DNA of 64,000 nucleotides from contig JACKAV010000001.1 in NCBI GenBank assembly GCA_020634895.1, positions 484,037 through 548,036 of the forward strand. Reading direction: 5' to 3'. This stretch comes from Anaerolineales bacterium. GTDB taxonomy: Bacteria > Chloroflexota > Anaerolineae > Anaerolineales > Villigracilaceae. Position numbers and translations under genes: made by a program. Below, piece by piece: positions 60,589-64,000 of this stretch. Under the pieces are notes generated by a model, which worked only from the letters and a program-made list of their open reading frames with translations, ran no database searches and was not told the origin of the DNA. Numbering within the stretch: the first letter of the stretch is position 1; every line of letters starts with the position of its first letter.

Positions 60589-61788
60589 ATGACAGACAAA
60601 TTTAAACTTTATGGGTATCGCTGGGTGGTCTTGGGCGTGTTCATGTTCATCAACCTGACCATTCAGATGTTGTGGATCACGTATGCGCCGATCACAGGTC
60701 CTGCCGCTGCCTTCTACGGCGTGACCGACTTGCAGATCGGCTTGCTGGCGATGTCGTTCATGATCGCTTTTATTCCACTGTCCATTCCGGTTTCGTGGGT
60801 GATCGATACCTATGGCTTCCGCATCGCAGTCGGCATTGGCGCAGTGTTGATGGGAATCTTCGGCTTGCTGCGCGGATTTGCCGGAGCGAATTACTCTCTC
60901 GTTTTGTGGAGCACAATTGGCATTGCAGCAGCCCAACCTTTCCTGCTCAATGCGTGGACGAAAGTCCCTGCCAATTGGTTCGCTATTGAAGAACGTGCCA
61001 CAGCGGTTGGACTTGTCACGCTGGCTAATTTGGTCGGGACTGCATTGGGCATGGTGTTGACTCCTATTCTGACCGAAACCATGTCTATCCCGACCGTGCA
61101 ATTGATCTATGGCGGGATTGCTGCATTCTCGTCTGTCTTGTTCCTTATCTTTGCCAAAGAGACTCCGCCCACGCCTCCCGGACCAGACGGCAGCGACGTT
61201 CGTGCCTTGATGTTGGATGGTTTGAAACATGCTTTCACGGTCAAGTCGTTTTGGCTGTATCTGTTTGTTTCGTTTGTTGGCTTGGGAATCTTCAACGGTG
61301 TGACCACCTGGGTGGAGAATATCATCCGTCCACGCGGGTTTACGCCAACGGATGCCGGAACCCTCGGCGCGTTGATGTTGGTGGGCGGCGTGTTGGGCGC
61401 AGTCATCATCCCGCCGTTTTCGGATAAGACTCGTAAACGTCAGCCGTATATTTTGGCAGGCATGTTATTGGCAATTCCTGGTTTGGTCGGTTTGGCATTT
61501 GCCACAACCGGCTGGCTGTTATTTGTCTCTGCTTTTGCGATGGGATTCTTCCTCGTAAGCACAAGTCCCATTGGGATGCAATACGCCTCTGAAGTGACCC
61601 AGCCGACTCCTGAGGGAACATCAAATGGCTTGATACAATTATTTGGTCAGGCGTCGGTGGTGTTTGTGTACATCATGGAAGCCTTGAAGACGGCGGATGG
61701 TTCATTCACACCTGCATTGGTATTGGCAATCGGTTTGTTGGTTGTTAGTGCCGCGCTCGTTACTCAAATGAAAGACCCGCAAAGATAG
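60589..61788 (+). CDS. MFS transporter
   Basis: 399 aa with twelve predicted membrane helices and a cytoplasmic loop near the middle (about 185-210, PPTPPGPDGSDVRALML). The first-half loop VIDTYGFRIAVGIG and SDKTRKRQPYILAG correspond to the conserved MFS loops after helices 2 and 8. It probably imports the substrate for this operon or exports an end product. The substrate cannot be assigned. The next gene, the kinase, starts 98 bases after, with a repeat between. Confidence 0.9.
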   Translation: MTDKFKLYGYRWVVLGVFMFINLTIQMLWITYAPITGPAAAFYGVTDLQIGLLAMSFMIAFIPLSIPVSWVIDTYGFRIAVGIGAVLMGIFGLLRGFAGANYSLVLWSTIGIAAAQPFLLNAWTKVPANWFAIEERATAVGLVTLANLVGTALGMVLTPILTETMSIPTVQLIYGGIAAFSSVLFLIFAKETPPTPPGPDGSDVRALMLDGLKHAFTVKSFWLYLFVSFVGLGIFNGVTTWVENIIRPRGFTPTDAGTLGALMLVGGVLGAVIIPPFSDKTRKRQPYILAGMLLAIPGLVGLAFATTGWLLFVSAFAMGFFLVSTSPIGMQYASEVTQPTPEGTSNGLIQLFGQASVVFVYIMEALKTADGSFTPALVLAIGLLVVSAALVTQMKDPQR

Positions 61789-61791
61789 CAG

Positions 61792-61864
61792 CCCTCACCC
61801 TAACCCTCTCCCTTTGGGAGAGGGAACTCCCTTCCCCTTCGGGGGAAGGGTTGGGGATGAGGGA
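61792..61864. repeat. Compound palindromic repeat
   Basis: CCCTCACCCTAACCCTCTCCC with its GGGAGAGGG complement, then a second CCCTTCCCC/GGGGAAGGG palindrome, closing with GGGGATGAGGG. It fills the gap between the MFS and kinase genes. The first half is the same family as the in-gene repeat at 48912-48953. Confidence 0.8.
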
Positions 61865-61886
61865 AAATTTATCAGGAATATAAACA

Positions 61887-63455
61887 ATGACCCAGGAAAA
61901 ACTGATTCTTGCAATTGACCTTGGCACATCTGGCATGAAAGTGGCGTTGATCTCCGTCAGCGGGAAGGTGCTGGGGTGGGAAGCCGAACCGGTGCGCCTC
62001 ATCCTCACGCCAAACGGCGGCGCGGAGCAATCCCCAGAGGAATGGTGGCAGGCGTTTCTTTCCGCGGCGGGAAGGTTGATGAAAAAGAATCAGGGTGCCA
62101 ATGTGATCGCAGTCTGCGCATCCACGCAAGGGGAGGGGACGGTTGCGGTTGATAAAGAAGGCAATGCGCTTGGCAATGCCATCCTATGGATGGATATGCG
62201 CGGTGCGGCGAATTTGAAAAAACAAATTGGCGGTTTGATCAACATCGATGGCGCAGGGATTTCGAACGTGCTTCGTTTTGTGCGACTCACTGGCGGCATG
62301 CCTTCGATGACCGGCAAAGACCCGGCGGCGCACATGCTTTTCATCCGCGATACGATGCCGGAGATTTATAAAAAGACGCACAAGTTTTTGAATGTGCTTG
62401 ATTACATCAACCTGCGCTTGACTGGCGAGTTCGTAGCGAGTTTTGATTCGATTGTCACTTCGTGGGTGACGGATAATCGCAACCCCGATGATATTCATTA
62501 CACTGATTCTCTGATCCGCTCGCTCGGCATTGACCGTGAGAAATTGCCTGAAATTGTCCCTTGCACCAAAGTGATCGGCAATCTTCGCGATGATGTTGCC
62601 AATGCACTTGGCTTGTCTTCCTATGTGAAAGTAGTGGCGGGCGCGATTGATAACACCGCGGCGGCAATCGGTGCTGGCGCCGTGGACGATTACGCGCTGC
62701 ATCTTTACATCGGCACATCTTCGTGGATGGCAGCGCATGTGCCGTTCAAGAAAACGGATGTGGCTTCAAGCATGGCGTCGATTCCCTGTGCGGTGCCGGG
62801 GCGCTATCTGCTCACGGCGCTGCAAGCCACGGCGGGCGGCAACCTCACGTTCTTGCGCGACAACATCATCTATCACAAGGATGAATTACTGCAAGAAGCC
62901 GATGTGCCCGATATTTTCAAAGTGCTCGACCAAATTGCAAACCGCGTCCCTGCCGGTGCGAATGGTGTCATGTATACACCTTGGATTTGGGGCGAACGCG
63001 CGCCAGTGGATGATAAAACGCTTCGTGCCGGACTTTATAACTTGTCGCTCAACTCGACGCGGGAGGATATCATCCGCGCCTTTTTGGAAGGCATTGCATA
63101 CAACACGCGCTGGCTGCTTCCCCCCGTGGAGAAATTCCTTGGGCGCAAAGTGGATAGTATTAACATCGTCGGCGGGGGGGCGCAGTCTGGTGTGTGGTGT
63201 CAGATCTTTGCAGATGTAATGAACGTGGAGATCAAACAGGTAGCAGACCCGATCTATGCAAACGCGCGCGGCGCGGCATGGATCGCGGCGGTAGGCTTGG
63301 GCGAAATTAAGTTTGCCGATATTCCAGAGTTGATTCAATTCCGAAGGGCGTATCAACCCCAAGTCCAGAACCGAGGCGTGTATGACCGCGGATTCAACAA
63401 CTTCCAGCAGATATATAAACAGATGAAGAATCTATATCGCGTTATGAATCAGTGA
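61887..63455 (+). CDS. FGGY-family carbohydrate kinase
   Basis: 522 aa. The phosphate-binding loop is LILAIDLGTSGMKVAL, the mid-domain is ASTQGEGTVAVDKEG, with a second ATP-binding region at AIDNTAAAIGAGAVDDYALHLYIGTSSW and a C-terminal INIVGGGAQSGVWCQIFADV. Members phosphorylate sugars or polyols such as xylulose, fuculose or ribulose. Here it would make the phosphosugar that the class II aldolase cleaves. It is the last gene of the TetR-controlled operon. Confidence 0.92.
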   Translation: MTQEKLILAIDLGTSGMKVALISVSGKVLGWEAEPVRLILTPNGGAEQSPEEWWQAFLSAAGRLMKKNQGANVIAVCASTQGEGTVAVDKEGNALGNAILWMDMRGAANLKKQIGGLINIDGAGISNVLRFVRLTGGMPSMTGKDPAAHMLFIRDTMPEIYKKTHKFLNVLDYINLRLTGEFVASFDSIVTSWVTDNRNPDDIHYTDSLIRSLGIDREKLPEIVPCTKVIGNLRDDVANALGLSSYVKVVAGAIDNTAAAIGAGAVDDYALHLYIGTSSWMAAHVPFKKTDVASSMASIPCAVPGRYLLTALQATAGGNLTFLRDNIIYHKDELLQEADVPDIFKVLDQIANRVPAGANGVMYTPWIWGERAPVDDKTLRAGLYNLSLNSTREDIIRAFLEGIAYNTRWLLPPVEKFLGRKVDSINIVGGGAQSGVWCQIFADVMNVEIKQVADPIYANARGAAWIAAVGLGEIKFADIPELIQFRRAYQPQVQNRGVYDRGFNNFQQIYKQMKNLYRVMNQ

Positions 63456-63480
63456 CGGTTGGTTGTTGGTTTCTTTTTTT

Positions 63481-64000
63481 TCATCCCTTCAGCATTTGTT
63501 GGATCAGTGAGATCAATTCTTTTAGCCTGATAGGTTTGCTGAGGTACTCGTTTGCGCCTGCGTCGAGGCAGCGTTCGCGGTCGCCGGGCATGGCTAGGGC
63601 GGTGATGGCGATCACGGGTACGGAAGCAATTTTCGGGTCCGGGAGGCGGCGGAGAATCTGGGTGGTTTCGAGCCCATCCATGTTGGGCATTTGGATATCC
63701 ATGATGACGAGATCGGGTCTCACTTCGTTTACATTGGCGAGGAATTCCGCTCCGTTGAAGCAGGAGTAGACCCTGTACTTCTGTGCGCGCAGATAATCTT
63801 CGATCATTAAGACATTGGTTTCATTATCGTCGGCGATCATGATGGTTCCAAGGGTGGTTTCGTTTGAAGCAGCCGGTATTGGTTCATTTTGCGGCTTGCC
63901 CGGTTTTGGGATGCGCGACAGGGTATGGCGAAGCTCATCCAATGTGAAGAATTTGACCAGGTACCCATCTGCGCCGAGTTGATGCGCCCGTTCGCGGTCT
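63481..64000 (-). CDS. Multi-receiver signalling protein, C-terminal part (runs off right edge)
   Basis: The frame ends at 63481 with a complete receiver domain: IMIADDNETNVLM, phosphoacceptor Asp in LVIMDIQMPNMDGL and Lys in NEYLSKPIRLKEL. The frame is still open at base 64000, where AHQLGADGYLVKFFTLDEL is the end of a preceding receiver domain. So this is the C-terminus of a protein with at least two receivers, probably a hybrid histidine kinase of the same type as the signalling island. The TTG at 63942 is internal, not a start. It converges on the FGGY kinase gene. Confidence 0.9.
   Translation of the reverse strand, partial: DRERAHQLGADGYLVKFFTLDELRHTLSRIPKPGKPQNEPIPAASNETTLGTIMIADDNETNVLMIEDYLRAQKYRVYSCFNGAEFLANVNEVRPDLVIMDIQMPNMDGLETTQILRRLPDPKIASVPVIAITALAMPGDRERCLDAGANEYLSKPIRLKELISLIQQMLKG

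Overview
The window looks like a chromosomal segment of a Chloroflexota bacterium, most likely class Anaerolineae. This is inferred from gene content: very long multi-GAF histidine kinases with TPR fronts, a pyruvate:ferredoxin oxidoreductase, a ferredoxin-thioredoxin-reductase-like protein, a corrinoid reactivation protein, and many short palindromic repeats. No rRNA, tRNA, CRISPR array, phage or insertion sequence was seen. Both edges cut genes: a pyruvate:ferredoxin oxidoreductase on the left and a multi-receiver protein on the right.

Layout. 1-5.7 kb: minus-strand housekeeping genes (PFOR, DUF4406, EamA transporter, Nudix hydrolase, LysM lipoprotein, large membrane protein). 5.7-27.9 kb: one minus-strand signalling island with three large kinases (1951, 3303 and 1093 aa), a free Hpt protein, a free receiver, a receiver-PP2C phosphatase and a receiver-nucleotide cyclase. 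The 3303-aa kinase has 13 GAF units, four of them recent tandem copies. 28-33.8 kb: a corrinoid/one-carbon group (UROD-type methyltransferase, homocysteine methyltransferase, RACo/RamA-like activator, small 'virulence factor' protein) and a flavoprotein. 33.9-42.3 kb, plus strand: YbaK-like deacylase, bacterioferritin, a polyferredoxin pair, a two-component system with a Met-rich sensor loop, and a heterodimeric ABC exporter.

42.4-47.7 kb: HEAT protein, lipoprotein, M14-like peptidase, YfcC transporter, an FmdE-family gene behind a probable molybdenum-cofactor riboswitch with a terminator, and an FTR-like protein. 47.9-57.3 kb: a long minus-strand respiratory operon that starts with an ArsR regulator. 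It runs through a triheme cytochrome, a two-gene YeeE/YedE transporter, a Psr/Phs-type molybdopterin oxidoreductase with Fe-S and NrfD/HybB-type subunits, a b6-type cytochrome b, a nine-motif cytochrome c and a Rieske protein. This suggests sulfur-compound respiration or oxidation coupled to the quinone pool. 57.6-63.5 kb: a TetR-controlled catabolic operon (class II aldolase, class III aminotransferase, MFS transporter, FGGY kinase).

The strongest unusual signal is in the second YeeE/YedE gene. An in-frame TGA sits where the family has the Cys of its GYCPGT motif, the reading frame continues intact, and a 17-nt hairpin with a GGU loop starts exactly 11 nt after the TGA. That is the geometry of a bacterial SECIS, so this is a candidate selenocysteine-containing sulfur or selenium transporter. 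Other notable signals are the riboswitch, interspersed palindromic repeats sitting in frame inside at least three genes, and the expanded GAF array.
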